Shown here: one piece after another, positions 24,410-37,079 of the stretch
Numbering within the stretch: position 1 is the stretch's first letter
How the letters are laid out: every line of letters starts with the position of its first letter
DNA from: Gavia stellata
Taxonomy: Eukaryota > Chordata > Aves > Gaviiformes > Gaviidae
Direction of reading: 5' to 3'
NCBI RefSeq assembly: GCF_030936135.1
Contig: NC_082613.1
Location: 1,798,001 to 1,862,000 of the forward strand
Length of the DNA: 64,000 nucleotides
Program-made: the position numbers and the translations under genes
The notes under the pieces: model-generated
What the model was told of the DNA's origin: nothing
Databases searched by the model: none
What the model saw: the letters and a program-made list of their open reading frames with translations, nothing else

Positions 24410-27400
24410 GTCCTTGTAAGGCGTTCATTTGCAAGGTAATGATGACGTGTGGTGACCCGTTCTTTCCTTATATTCACCTGCGGATAGAGAGCTGGCGCTA
24501 AAACCAGCTCGGTGGGAAGCGGAGCGCGGCAGACGGTGCTCTTGTGTGCCGGGTGCCTGCAGAGCCCGTCTGCAGCGCTGCTCGCAGCCAAGGCGGGGAG
24601 AAACCCAGCCTACCGTTGGGTGAAGCAACCACCTCTGCAGGCCAGGAAGCGAGCTGTGGTGCGTGCTGCATGGTATCTGCTCAGAGCTGTCTGCTCTAGA
24701 AGAAGCTCAAGAGGAGCGGGAGAGCTCAGATCAAGATGTTCGAAATGTTCGGGAACCCCTAATTAGGAATAACTCTACGGGATAAAGGAAACTAAATCCT
24801 CCAGGTTGGCTGGCAAGGAAGGGAGCATGTTCAGATTCCCACTCTTCACGCTCGCCCGCTTTTGAGTTTCTGCAAAGTAAGTGGTGTTTGCTTTCTCACC
24901 AGGCAAACTTTGGTATCTGCAACTAAACCAGGGGTTGAAAAATACTTAAAAAAAACCTTGATTCATATAGGAATTGCAGCGTTGTCAGAGATGCTGTTGC
25001 AGCTAGCTGGGCTGGACAGGCAGGATTCCTACGCTGCGGTGGGGAAGCATCGGCTGGGTTAAACTTCCAGGCGGCTGCGAGGAGGGCTGCAAGCTTTGTG
25101 CCGCTTAATGCTTTGTGCTCTGGAAGCATCTGGGCTTGAAAAGGAAGAAAAGGCGTTTGAACTTGGCTACGCTGCTGGGGTCCCATGGCTTGAATCTCGG
25201 GGTTGAGTGGGAACCGATTACTTCCGTGGTGAATGAATTGTTGAGTTCAGAGGTGTGGGGCATTGCTTTTATCAACAGAAAAGTTTCTAGTTGTCTTGTG
25301 GGGAGGGGGTTTAGATTTTTTGCTTTGCATGTGGAACAGCTCTTGGGGAAACTGCTGAGCTCCTGGCTGCGGGTGAGGAGGCTTGAGAGAGCGTGGTCAT
25401 TGAAACGCTGTCCTCTGTAAACCTGAGATTATGTAAAACTACTGAATTTGTGGCAAGAAAACCACTGTGGTAGGCAGGTGATTCTCGAGAAAACATGTAT
25501 CTCCTTAATACGCCCATCCTGTATTTTGGAATCTGGCTTCCCATAACTGCAGCACCGAGGTCTCGCCAGAGCTGGTGTCCTGCTGCTGCTCAGCTCTGCA
25601 GAAAATCTCTCTAGCAGGTTCTTGACTTCTGCTTAGAAGTGCATTTCTCTGCCCAAGTGAGTGTTGCCAGCAATTGCGGAAGGGCGGGAAGAAAGAAAAA
25701 GGCTGACACGATGTCAGCCTCGACCGAAGCCACACAGTGTGAGCTGGCGGGTCGCTTACCTTAAGGTTTTAAAATCCTATTTTCACAAAAGCCACTCCAG
25801 CACATGAGTAGCCATCAGGACTGTAATTAGAAGCGTGCCTCCAAGTTTTGTGACATTTGGGTCTGGCGTTTAGAAATACAGTTGGTCCTTTCTAAATGAA
25901 ACGCCTCCAGAGGAGTTTGACGATGAAATCTCTCCCTCCTGCTGTGGAAATGTGAGTGAAGTGGGTGAGATCTTGTGCCTGCTCTATGTTTGAAATAGTC
26001 TTAAAATTTACTAATTGCATCCCATGGTCTAGGGCAGATTCAGTGCTGACTACCTGTTACGGGGCTTTCACTTCACAATTGTAAAGAAAAAAAAGATCTA
26101 CTTCTGCTTCTTGGGACTTTTATTCAGTACAACTCCCCAGGGTACCTGAGCTGTGTTTGCTGCAGCCGTGTTCGCAATCACTGATAGAAATCAGCTCGTA
26201 ATGTTTGTCCTGGTTTCTTGCAAATACGCTTTTAGTAGTTTCATAGACTTTCTTCTCGTCACCCTGCGCTGAACACTGTGTGTGGTTTTATCTGGGTAGA
26301 TGAATCAGAAGCCAGGCAAAATCAGCAGCAGCACTTAATTCTACAGTAAATTCAGTCTTGTTTTCATGAAGGCCAGCTGAAAAACTTGTGCCTTTTGTAG
26401 GAGTCCTAAAAAACTCCCCCGTCCTGGAGTAACAAACCAAGTGCATTTATCGTGCCTGTGCTCAGGTATCACGAAAGGGAGTTGTTCCCTCCTCGGTGGG
26501 CTGTGGCTGTGCGTCGCACGTACGCAATGGCTGTGACTGCTCTCGTCTTCAAAGCCATCTTGGCTTGCAGAGCCAGCGCATTACGAAATGCCGTCTGCTG
26601 AGTCTCCCGCCCCGGAGAATAGCCCTGGGACTGGGAGATTGATAACTTTATTGGCAGGAAATTCAGGTGTACCTTTCAGAAGGTCTGTTTGAGACTTTGC
26701 CTTGCAAACCTGCACAGTCCTACCTGAGCGGCTTCAGTCAGGCACTGGGTTTTCCTCTCAAATTAGTAATTCTGGGAGAACCAATGTGCTGTCCCGCAAA
26801 GTGGCTTCTCCCAGTGACCGCTGAGCCTGAAAGAGCGTGCACTGGGCATTTCTGTAGGTCAAAAATCCAGGAGCAACCACTGACCTCCTGCACAAGAGAA
26901 AGTAGGTCAGAAGAAGTTCTCTGTATTAATTTCAACTTGGGAAGCCTCTCCTTTCATTCTTCAGTCTTAAAAATTCGGGGATGGGAAATCCACCCGCTAT
27001 GGGATAAGTTGCCCCGTGCATGCAGCGTGCTAAAAGCTCGCACTTCGATTCCAACATAACACCAGCTCCCAGCCATCGTACCTCGTTACAATCTTGTCTG
27101 CTAAACCTCAGAGCCTGCTCAGTTTTGCCCTGAACGCAGTCACTTCTGCAGCCTGCAATCCTGTCACTCCGATGAGCTAAACAAGTTCAGCGAGGACTGT
27201 CTAAAGCGACTGCCCGTGTTGCAGGTAATCCGTATAATTAATGTATGCACAGACAGAAAAGCAGTGTTGTCTAATTAAAACGTCGTTGCAGAGGGAGCAG
27301 CCTTCCCTTCCCAGCTCTGATCTAAGCCAGTCTGTCCAGCCGGGTTAGTCCCTAAAATCTCCCTGTCTCAGTTTCCCCGTTGAACTAATTGCTCTCCAGG

Positions 27401-29320
27401 GGTGAAGGCTTCAGTCAGGGAAGTTTCCAAAGGTGTGGGAAGTTCTCAGATAAAAGGGTGCTACCAGTGGGCAGAGACTTGCTGGTTATGGGGATAAAGA
27501 TGCGCCAAAGATGCTGTCGTGTGACATGGGGTGCAGGGGAGAGGGGAGTGAGATCGGTCCCTCGATGGGCTCAGACCTCCCCGCTCACCCTGGGGCTGCT
27601 GTAGCACCCGAGATTCGCGCGAGGTGGGGCGGCTTCTCACCGGAGCTCATCTGATCTTTCTCATCCGGATTAAGATATGTAAGAGGGTGAGTAAGAGGCA
27701 CGCAGCGTGCCCCACGGGCTCTCGGTGTCCCCAGCTGCGCCTCGGAAGCTGTCCTGCTCGGCTGTGCCAGCCCCGTCCCGCCTGGGGACCCTGCTGCCGG
27801 CCCCATCTGGATCAGTTACCGTGGCTTCTTCGAGCCGTGCGTTACTCCGGTGCTGGGAAACTGCCTCCGTCTCTCTTCGGACACTGGCACGCAGATCTCT
27901 AGTAGCAGGCCAGTGGTTTTGGGGAGCGGGGCGTGCGCAGAGCTGGGAGCAGCAGCTGCCGTTTTGACACTGGTGCAGGTGAAGTGGTGTCAGCTTTTGC
28001 TTTGGGCTTTGCAGCACGCTGACGGCTGAGCGGGGTCAGGGACGATGGGATGGGGTGTCACCAAGAGCCCCCCTGGAAAGGGCCAGGATCCTGATGGGCC
28101 GGGGAGCATCTGCTCTTTGTGTCAGGCTCCCCGGCACCTTCATGCCTCTGCACTGCTTGCTCTGGCCTTGCCACTGCTGCGGTTTGCAGGGGAGGACCTT
28201 TTTCCTTGAATACGGCGCAGGGAAGAGGGCTAGCTTTGGGCAAGGCACGGCTTTTTCTTTCGGCAGAGGAAAGCGGTCGAAAGGACGGGTGTTTTCCGCT
28301 CTTGTGTCACAGCACAGAGCGGCTGCAGAACCGGGGTTATGGTGGCAGAGGAGGCGCGGGGTCGGTGCGTGCCGTGCTGCCTACGGCGAAGAGCCGGCCC
28401 GGCTGGGCTGGTGCTCAGTTGCAATCCCGCAGCTCCTGGCCCAAGGGCGGATCGTGCTGGGATGCTGCAGGGAGCGACCCGGGGTTCCCGCGAGCGCAGA
28501 AATGTCACGGTGGGGTTTGCAGGGCTGGGCTGGGCTCAGCGCCCCGGGAGCTCACCGTACACGGTGCTGCAAATGGGGGGACACCGGTGACGCTGGCAGC
28601 ACCGTTGTTCCCACCGGGGATTTTCTCCCCAGGGACTTCGCAGGTCTCATGGCACGGGTGGACGGGGCCGAAACCTGCAGGGCTCAGAGGGGGAGGGAGC
28701 GAGACCTGCTGCGGAAGGAGGGTGTCCCGGTGCGTGCTGTCCAGCCCGGGGTGCGAGGAGGGAGAGGTGGCTGCGAGGCTGAAGCTCACCCCGTTTCCGG
28801 GAAGCTGAGTCATCTGTTTGCCCGTCCCACCTGGGCCACCCCCCGGCCTGCGCTGGGGAGCGGTGCCACCCCCGTCCCGCAGCCCGGGGCGGTGTCCCCA
28901 GAAAGCACACTGGCACGTTTTGGGATGTCTCCAGAGGGTTGTCGGGGCCCTTGAGCATCTCCTTTTCAACATCTTGGTGGCAACTTGGGAGCTTGAATCG
29001 TGTTGGGTTTGTTGTTTGGGTTTTTTAAAAGGAATCAAAATCTGAAGTTTTTCCAGGGTGGGAGAGCACCCGCTGCGGGTGTCTGCACCAGGCTGGGCAG
29101 AGCGATGGGAGGCGTCAGGGTGACCCCGGGGAGGGCAGCAGCTGGTCAGAAAATGGGGTCCCTGGTGCACATCCCCTTCCAGAGCGATCAGAGACACCCC
29201 CTCCCCGGGGGGCTGCGCTGCGGGGACCCCAGCCAGCCCTGGGGGCTGCGGAACACCGTCTCATGCCGTGGTGAGGCCTGCAGCACCCAGCTGCACCCTG
29301 ACTCCTGTTTTCTCTCCCCA
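24410..29320. other. ZGPAT-LIME1 intergenic region
   Basis: About 4.9 kb without a recognisable coding exon. A short MIR-like phrase (CTCAGTTTCCCC near 27369) is too small to call. From about 27.6 kb the DNA becomes GC-rich and CpG-rich, as expected for the LIME1 promoter and its non-coding first exon, which I cannot place. Long open frames here (for example 28055-28954) are products of base composition. Confidence 0.5.
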
Positions 29321-29321
29321 G

Positions 29322-31653
29322 AGCTCGGCCCTGCAGCGGTGTCGGAAGCGGCTCCCCCATGGCTGTGGCCAGTGGCGAGGGGCTGGCGCGGACCCCGCTC
29401 CTGCCAGCCGGCGCTGCCCTGGCCCTGCTCGGCGTCCTGGTCTACCTGGGCGCCCTGTGCGCTGCCTGCAGACGGTACGCCATGCCCACGGCCCCTCTGC
29501 TTTCCCTCCTGGCGCTGGGGATGGGGTTGGGGGCCCCTCGGTGGCACGCGGTGGCTGCACGTGGAGACCCCACGTGTGCCTGTCCTGAGCCGGGTCTACC
29601 GGCATCTGCTGCTCTGCTCACCCCGAACCCGCAGCCGCAGCCCCAGTGCAACTCTGCCTGGTCTGATCCTGCACCCCTGTGCCTCGCTGCCCTCCGCCGC
29701 ACCCCCTGCACCCAAAGGAGCCGGTCCCAGCTGGGGATGGGGGACGTGGCCTTGCAGGAGCAGCCTGGAGAAAGCTGAGCTGTGAGCGGGATGGGCAGGA
29801 TGGGTGATGCCAGGGGTGATGCTGGGGGTGCCTGGCATGGCTCAGCAGGGTGCAGGGTGGAATTGAGCCCCCATCCAGCACAGACCCTGCTGTGGGGCTG
29901 GGGAGGGAGCAGGGTTGTGGGTTTGGGGGGTGCTGCTGCTCCAGCGAGAGGCACACAGTGATGCCCATCGTGGCCAGGTCGGGGTCTCGGGGCACCCACT
30001 CCTTGCCCCCGGCTTGGCCACCCGCCTCAGGCTCAGCCCCACTTCTCCCCGCAGCAAGGGCAGGAAGAAGAAGGTCCCTGCAGACGGGGTGAAGCTGGTG
30101 GACGAGGTAAGCACATGCTGGGGGGCCAGGATCAGCCCCGGGGGAGCTCTGGGCACCCCAGCTCCTGGCCACGAGCCTGAGGGTGTGCGTTCCCCCCGTT
30201 GCAGTCCCTGCTCAGACAGACGCAGCTGCGGTCGCTCAGCAAGTCGGACACGAAGCTGCACGAGCTGTACCGGGTGAAGGCCAGGGATGACAGTGAGTGG
30301 CCGTAGAGCTGGGGGAGCCGACGGGGGCCAGTGGCCCTTGGCGGGTGCCCGCACTCCCTTTACCTCCTGGCAAGCGCAGCACAGCATGCACACATGTGCC
30401 ACAGTGCCTGCACAGTGCCAGACCAGGGGTTGGTGCTTGCTGCATCCCCGGCATCCCCCCATCTCCTCTCCCCGCAGCCCAGCGGCCGGCCAGCCTGGAT
30501 TTCCCCTGCGCCGCGTCCCCCCCCTCCGCCAGCTCCCTGCACAGCTCCAGCATCAGCATCCTCCTGCACCGCGAGCTGCCCCAGATCCCCGTCCCTGAGC
30601 CCCCGGCCCCCGACCAGACCTACTCCAACCTGCTCTTCACCCCCCTGCGGAAGCCGGTGCCAGACACCGTCTACGAGTGCCTGGCAGTGGGGGGCGAGGA
30701 TGCCCCTATGCCCCCCGCACCCACCAGCACCCAAGTGTCTCCTCCACGTGCCGGGCACGGCGCCGCCGATTACGCCTGTGTCCGCAAGGTGAAGAAGACA
30801 GTGCCGGCGGAGGTTCAGGATAGGGCCCCGGCAGGGCCTTCTGCAGCCCCGCGGTGCTGGGATGGCGCGGGCGATGCCCCCCGGGTGAAGGTATGGCTCT
30901 GGGGGGGTGGCAGGGATGGGGTATGGGGCCGGTGCTGCGCTCGGTGGATGGGGCACATGGGGGGGGCCATGTAACGCCCTGCCTCCCTGTAACACCCGTG
31001 TTCGGAGCAGGGGTAAGTTAGGCTACTGCATTTCCAGGGGAGCTTTCAGGGGGGCAGGATGGAGCCGAGCCCCCGAGGGCAGGCGATGCCCACAGTGCTG
31101 GTCTCTGTGCCCTGCAGAAGGCTCCCTGAGTCAGGCAGAAAATGGGATCCCCAACGGGTAATCCACTGCTGGGATCCTGCCGGGGGCTGTGGGAAGCTGG
31201 GGATACCCCGTGGTGGGCAGGGATTGCCCCCGAACCCCCACCCTCCTTTTGCAGCTGGAAGAGATGTACTCGACAGTGTGCAAAGCCACCAAGAAGAAAA
31301 CGCAGGTGCCCGCATCGTCCCCGAGGGCCGCGAGGGAGGCGGGTGCTGGGAGACAGCCCCCCTGCCAGGAGGAGGGTGCCCTGGCTGGGTGCCGGTCCCC
31401 GGCAGCTCAAGCCCCCCCCGACCCCTGTTACGAGTCCATCAGCGACAGAGCCTGGACTGCACAGGGCCGCGACCCGGACTACGAAGCCGTGGACGCTAAC
31501 TGGAAGAAGGCAGCGAAACGGGACAAGCCGGGGAAGCCCTGTGCCCCCGAGAACCTGTACGAGAGCGTCGGCGACATTTGGGCGGGGGAGTCCCGGCGAG
31601 CCTCTGCCAGGGTGGCGGCCAACGGGCTGGAGGTGTACATCACCAACCTATAG
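29322..31653 (+). CDS. LIME1: LCK-interacting transmembrane adaptor 1 (LIME1), complete coding region
   Basis: An acceptor TCTCCCCAG precedes 29322; ATG is at 29359. Coding exons 29359-29474, 30055-30106, 30205-30292, 30478-30890 and 31255-31653 total 1068 nt, 355 residues, longer than human (about 295). A very short extracellular N-terminus precedes one membrane segment (about 14-33), then CAAC (C34, C37), a palmitoylation-type pair that places the protein in lipid rafts, then a basic stretch RKGRKKK. SLSKSDTKLHELYR matches human LIME1 closely. Cytoplasmic tyrosines sit in SH2-ligand motifs: Y134 SNL (pYxN, Grb2 type), Y151 ECL, Y184 ACV, Y228 STV (Csk type, cf. human YSRVCK), Y282 ESI, Y299 EAV, Y325 ESV. 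The role is recruitment of Lck/Lyn, Csk and Grb2 after receptor phosphorylation. The C-terminus YITNL looks like a PDZ ligand, as in the paralogue PAG1. Confidence 0.93.
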
Positions 31654-32370
31654 CATCCCCCCGGGAGCGGGGTCCTCGCCGCAGGGTGGTCCCACCAGCC
31701 AGACGCCGTCAGGGCAGGGGTTCCCCCAGGACTGGCCTTCCGGGGGGTCGAGCCCCCTGGGTCGGGCTCACACGAGCCCAGCGCACGCCGGTGCGGCTGC
31801 ATCCCTGCAAGCGCTTTCTGTATATAGTTCACGTTACTTTTCTTTAAGCGCCCTTGTCCCATCCCAACCCTGCCGGTGCCAGGAGGTTGACATCGGGATG
31901 CCCCGACAGGGGCAGTCTGTGGGTGCTGGGTGCCACGTGGGAGCCCAGTGGGACGGTGCTGGCGCTGCCACCAAGTCCGGAACCAGGTTGGGACCGGTCG
32001 TGTTTTGGGGTGGGTGGTGGCAGGGCTGTGGGCCAGTCCCATGGCCCTGGGCTGCAGGATCAGGCCCCTCATCAGTGGGGTTATGCCATGAGTGAGGGTC
32101 TCTGTCCTCCTCCCTCTGCCTGGGGGAGAGCAGGGTCCCGTCCCGCCCCTGGGAAGCCCTGAGCAGCTTTGCTCCCATCACCGGCTGTCCCTGATTATGG
32201 GGACCAGGGGCCAGCCCTGTGCCGCAGCGCAAGGTAGCGTGGGCTGCGGGCGCTGCTCCAAGAAGGCTGCAAGTCCTCCATCACCCACTCCCACCCTTCG
32301 GGCACATGCAAGGGTGCCTCCGTGAGCAGCCGTCTCTCAAACACCATTAAAAAGCTGAGGGGTTTGTCCT
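31654..32370 (+). other. LIME1: LIME1 3'UTR
   Basis: From the TAG at 31651-31653 to an ATTAAA signal at 32346-32351 followed by GGTTTGTCCTTGT. The signal is a common variant, and the end point is inferred. Confidence 0.5.
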
Positions 32371-34130
32371 TGTCAGGAGAAAACATTCTTAAATTGGATC
32401 TAAACCCGTGGTTCTGGTGGCCGGTGCTGCTGCTGCAGCAACGCCGTGGTGCCGGCGCCGGGAGGGTGGTTTTGGGCGCAGCGTAACCATGAGCGGGTGT
32501 GCCCACCCGCACGGATGGTTTTGCACCTCCGAGATGGGGATGTGCAGCCACAAAGAGCTGCTGAAACGGGGTGGCCTGTGCCGGAGCAGGGACTCGCCGT
32601 GGCTGCGCCTAAAACCGCGGCTCGGGGGCTCTACGTGGGGTCAGGGTCGGAGCCGAAGAGTGTTTGCACAGCGCTTGCTGCCTGCTTGCCTCCATGTCAC
32701 TCCTGCGGGTGCTGCAGCCTCAACGGGTGCCAAAAATGCTCGGGAGAGCTGGACGTGCACTCGGAGCCCTCGGACCCCGGGCTCAAACTTTCCTCCTCTC
32801 CTCCCCATGGGGAGTTTGGCATCCCTGCCCCAAGGGATGCCCGGTGTCCCCCGGGTGACGCGCCCTGGGGGGGTGAGCTCTGGAGGTGCTGGGAGGTGGG
32901 TGCTGCGCTGATGGTGGCCCCGGTTTCACTGCAGCCCCTCTGGATGTAGCGCAGCCCCTTTGCACGCCTCCGGCCGGAGGCTGCCCGACCTCGCGGCACG
33001 GTGGCCTGCTGCTCGCCGGAGCTGGCTGGGAGCCGTGGCAGCAGAGCCGCCGTGCCGTGTGGCAGGCAGGCAGGAAGCCACGTGCCTTCCTTCGGCAGCT
33101 TTGCCCCTCCATCGAAGCGGGCGAAGAGATTAAAAACGAAAACAAGGCGCTCAGCAAAACCCGCTGCAGGCTGAAGACATTAAAGCTGGGAGGCAGCTCA
33201 GGCACTCGTGCCGCTTCGTCAGCCCCGCGCTCGATGCCAAACCACAGCCGCTCGAGATAGAGGAGCCGGCCCCGGCAGCTGCTCCCATCCCCCTGTGAGA
33301 TAAAGGCCCCGATAGAAAACGGCGCGGGGCGGCTGGTGCCGATGCTGCCGCGCTCTTCCTGCTGCCAGCCGCACCGCACCGGCGCGTGGGCTGCCCCCGG
33401 CTGCATCCTTCCCCTGCTCCCTTCCTCCGTCCTCCCATCCCGCAGCTCTCCAGGGCCGGGTCCCTCCTGCACCACCCGAATTCCCTGGGAGCTGCCTTTG
33501 GGCTGCACCCGCCCTGCGCAGGAGCATCGCGTCCTTGCGGGACCACAGCTGCTTCGCTCCTGGGGCGAGATGGGCCCTGCGCTGCCCGCGGGGTCGGGAC
33601 GTGGGTACCGCTGTGCCGCTTCCCCGGGGAATGGCAGGCTCGGCACAGCGCAGGGCTGCTGCCCGGCCAGGGCAAGCTTCTGCTCTCGCTGGGCTGGGGG
33701 CGGCCAAAGCATCTCCCAAACCTGCCCCAACAGCAGCGGGAAAAGCCCCACGTGCAGGGCTGCCCGCTCGCCCGCAATTCCTGCGCTGCCTGCGGCGCTC
33801 GGCAGAGCCGGACTCGCATTCAAATACGAGAGCAGCTGCCCAGAGCTTGGGGCGACGGAAAACATACCAGGAGGGCTGGATGGAGGCTCAAAAACTGGGT
33901 GGGGAAGGAAGGATCCATCCCGAAACATCACTTGGGGTCTTGTGGTCTGGCCGGGAAGGTCGGGGTCGGTGTCGGAGCGAGGGGAGCGGGTAGGGCTGGG
34001 AGCACCCCTCCTTGTCCCGGGGGACAGCAGGCTCCCCCCTCCTCTCCGCCGGCTGGGAGCCCACTCAGGGCCGGGCTCCCCGTCACGCTGCGAGGGGCCG
34101 GTGCTGCAGGGTGCTGTTCCCACAAGGGGG
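32371..34130. other. LIME1-SLC2A4RG intergenic region, first part
   Basis: GC-rich DNA without splice-bounded coding segments that resemble known proteins. The long minus-strand open frame across 32783-34534 is compositional. I see nothing else. Confidence 0.5.
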
Positions 34131-34139
34131 AGCGAGCAG

Positions 34140-34600
34140 GAGCCCAGCGCACGCTGCATGGTGCTGCACGCTGCACCGCACGCTGCGCTGCACGGTGCTG
34201 CGCTGCACGGTGCTGCACACTGTACGGTCTGGCGCAGCGCTGCACGCCGTGCTGGACGCCGTACAGTGCTGCGCTCTGTAGGGTGTTGCACGGTGCTGCA
34301 TGATGTATTGCACACTGCATGGTGTTGCATGGTGCTGCATGATGTATTGCACACTGCATGGTGTTGCATGCTGTACGGTGCTGCGCTATGAGGATCCCCA
34401 CCCCATATGGCTCTGCACGCTGTACGGCAGCACGCAGCATACGGCTCTGCACCCAAACCAGCTCCACACCCATACAGCTCTGCACACCATGTGGCTCCGG
34501 ACCCCATACAGTCCCATACCCCCTGCAGCTTCACAGCCCATATGGCCCTCTACCCCATATGGCCCTGTACCCCCTGCAGCTCTGTACCCCACGAGTGGGC
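34140..34600. repeat. Degenerate tandem repeats of GCTGCAC / CATACAGCTCTGCAC type
   Basis: From 34140 to about 34290 short units such as GCTGCACGGTGCTGCACACT recur. From about 34285 to 34380 a unit of some 36 bases containing GATGTATTGCACACTGCATG occurs twice almost perfectly. From 34400 to 34600 units of the form CCCATAYRGCYCTGCAC continue with more divergence. Together they form a nested minisatellite block. Confidence 0.75.
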
Positions 34601-35814
34601 AGCCAGGCAGCTCAGGAGAGACGGGCAGCGCAGGGAAGGCCCCGGCTCCCTCTGCAACACCTCTGGGCACCACAGCCCAGCCTGGAGCCAGCCCCGTTGC
34701 CGGCGAGGGCGTCCGGGTACCACGGGAAAATCTCCCAGGGACGGGGCGCCGGGATGCCACCCTGCAGAGCCACCCTGCCCGGGAAGGGGGTCAGCCTGGT
34801 GGCACCAGAGCCCTTGTGCAACGGGCAGGCGACGCTTGCGGGAGTTGCACAACACCGAAGCTGCTGGAGCCACCAGCTCAGCGCTTCGGCCGGCGTTAAC
34901 GATTAAACCGGAGCGGGGGGCAGCCAGCGGAGCCACCACCCGGGCCCCGCTGCGACAGAGCCCGGGCTGGTTGTCGTAACACCCTGGGCAGGAGAGGGGT
35001 CCTGTCCGCCACCGGTGCTGTGGGGCTCGGTCATTAACTCCTCCGGGGCCGTGCTAACAAGGGCCATGGGGCCAGAGCCCACCGGGGCCGGGACAGAGCT
35101 GCGGGCCAGGGACGAAGGCTGCTCTGGCCGCACTCCTCCTCCCATGCTCCTCACCGCAGCCCCGCCAGCCGCGAGGCGTGCTCCCGGTCCCCAATGCCCG
35201 GCAGCCCTGACTCAGCCGGGGCAGGTTTGGGGACCCGCGGGTGCCCCGGTTCCCGGGGGGGACACTGCCCTTTGCCTGGCTGCCCCCCGCTTTCTGCGGC
35301 GTCCCAGGGGAACCTCGCGGGTGGCCGTGCTGGGGTGACACGCGGTCTCTTGGCCGGGCAGGTGGGGGCTTTCCCGGTTTGCTGGGTTTTTTTCACGCTT
35401 ACGAAAGCGCCTGGCCCTGGGCACGGCGCAGGGCGGAGGTGTCACCTCCAGCCACCGCCAAGGGCAGGGGACAAGGGGTGGCCAAGCACCCCGGGACTCC
35501 TGCCCCTCCGCCACGCTGGGGACTTCGCCCCCCAGGCAGGGGGTCCCCGAGACGCTGGCTCCAGCACCCCCATGGTGCAGGAAACACCCGTGTCGGCCAG
35601 CCCAGGGCTGCCGGGGGGATGGCCGGGGGGGACAGCCGGGGGGGACAGACAGGGGCCACCAGCCAGGACAGCCACACGGACTCTGTCCTGGCCTTCAGGC
35701 TGCAGGGTGGAAAATCAAACAGCAGCAGGGCTCAAGCGGCCCCACGCCGGCGCCCAGCGCTCACGGCCCCACAGGTTTTGGGGCAGGCGAGGAGCAGAGC
35801 ATGGGTGGGCGCCA

Positions 35815-36410
35815 GCCAGGGCACCCCAAGCACCCCAGGTCCCCCATGCACCAAGGGCACCCCATGCAACTTGGGCACTCTGTGCACCCCATGCACCACA
35901 GGTACCCCATGCACCCAGGCACCCCACGCACCCAGGCACCCCATGAACCCAGGGCACCCCATGCACCGGGGCACCCCATGCACCCATGTACCCCATGCAC
36001 CCCATGCACCCAGGGCACCCTATGCACCTGGGCACCCCATGCACCCAGGTACCCCGTGAACCCAGGGCACCCCATGCACCCCATGCACCCCGGTACCCCA
36101 TGAACTGAGGGCACCCCATGCACCCAGGCACCCCATGCACCTGCGTACCCCATGAACCCCATGCACCTCATGAACCCAGGGCACCCCATGCACCCAGGCA
36201 CCCCATGCACCCAGGGCACCCCATGCACCCAGGTACGCCATGCACCCCATGAACCCAGGCACCCCATGCACCTGGGTACCCCATGAACCCCATGCACCTC
36301 ATGAACCCAGGGCACCCCATGCACCCAGGCACCCCATGCACCCCGGTACCCCATGCACCCCATGCACCCAGGGCACCCCACGCACCGGGGCACCCCACAC
36401 CCAGCCCTGC
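35815..36410. repeat. Minisatellite, unit about 18 bp (GCACCCCATGCACCCAGG)
   Basis: Around thirty copies of an 18-base unit and shorter or longer variants (CCCATGAACCCAGGGCAC, ACCTGGGTACCCCATGAA) run without a break for about 590 bases. The unit length in codons makes all frames open, producing long false proteins rich in Met-Gly-Cys/His-Pro on both strands. Confidence 0.95.
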
Positions 36411-36539
36411 CGTTCTGGGTGGCTTTCGGCAGCATTTCCTGGTGGCGGGCAGGACTGACCCCACCCGTGTGGGACCGGGGCCCCCTTTCCCGCTGGGAAC
36501 AGCTCTCGCACCCCAAAACTGCAGACACTGCCCCCCAGC

Positions 36540-36930
36540 AGAAGGACACTGTAACTTTGGGGGGGGCCCTATAGCTGATGGGGGAGCCCTACAACTTTAG
36601 GGGGAGCCCTATAACTTCCAGCGGGTCTAAAACTTCAGGGGGAACTTTGGGGGCACCCCTGGCACTTTTGGGGTGTATAACTTTGTGGGGAGCTGTGCAG
36701 CTTCTGGAGAACCCCTATAACTTATCGAAAGCCCTATAATTTATGGGGGGGGGGCATAACTTTTGGGGGAACCCCGCAGGTTGCACGGCGGGAAGTTTCG
36801 ACCCTGTAACTTTGAAGGAGCCGTCGGAGTTTGGCGGGGTCCTCCAAGCTGGCGGAAGCCCCCCGCTTTCGGGGGGAACCCTTAATTCCGCCCTATAATA
36901 ATCAAATCAGCACTTTTGGGGGACACCCTA
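36540..36930. repeat. Degenerate repeat, unit GGGGGAGCCCTATAACTTT
   Basis: About fifteen to twenty diverged copies of a roughly 18-22-base unit with the core CCCTATAACTT recur between the minisatellite and the SLC2A4RG promoter, ending in long G runs near 36957-36972. Copies vary in length. Confidence 0.75.
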
Positions 36931-37079
36931 CAACTTTCGGGGCCCCCCCCTGACTTTGGCGGGGGGGGGGGGGCGACTTTACGGGGGCCGCCCGCCAGTC
37001 CCCGAGTCCCAAAACTAACGGGGGGACCCCGAAACATCGGGTTAAGGGGCGGTGGATGGGGGGGGCGGGTGGTTTTTGG

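Noticed and set aside
27345-27390. MIR-like phrase CTCAGTTTCCCC
   Set aside because: Only about a dozen diagnostic bases, with no matching head or tail nearby.
28055-29785. 299- and 261-codon plus-strand open frames upstream of LIME1
   Set aside because: GC-driven; the second overlaps LIME1 coding exon 1 in another frame. No domain is recognisable.
32783-34534. 583-codon open frame on the minus strand
   Set aside because: It lies in GC-rich DNA where all frames are open, crosses the GCTGCAC repeats, has Cys/Gln/His repeat composition and no recognisable domain or splice support.
35715-36549. Open frames rich in Met-Gly-Cys or His-Pro
   Set aside because: Direct product of an 18-bp minisatellite whose unit is a multiple of three.
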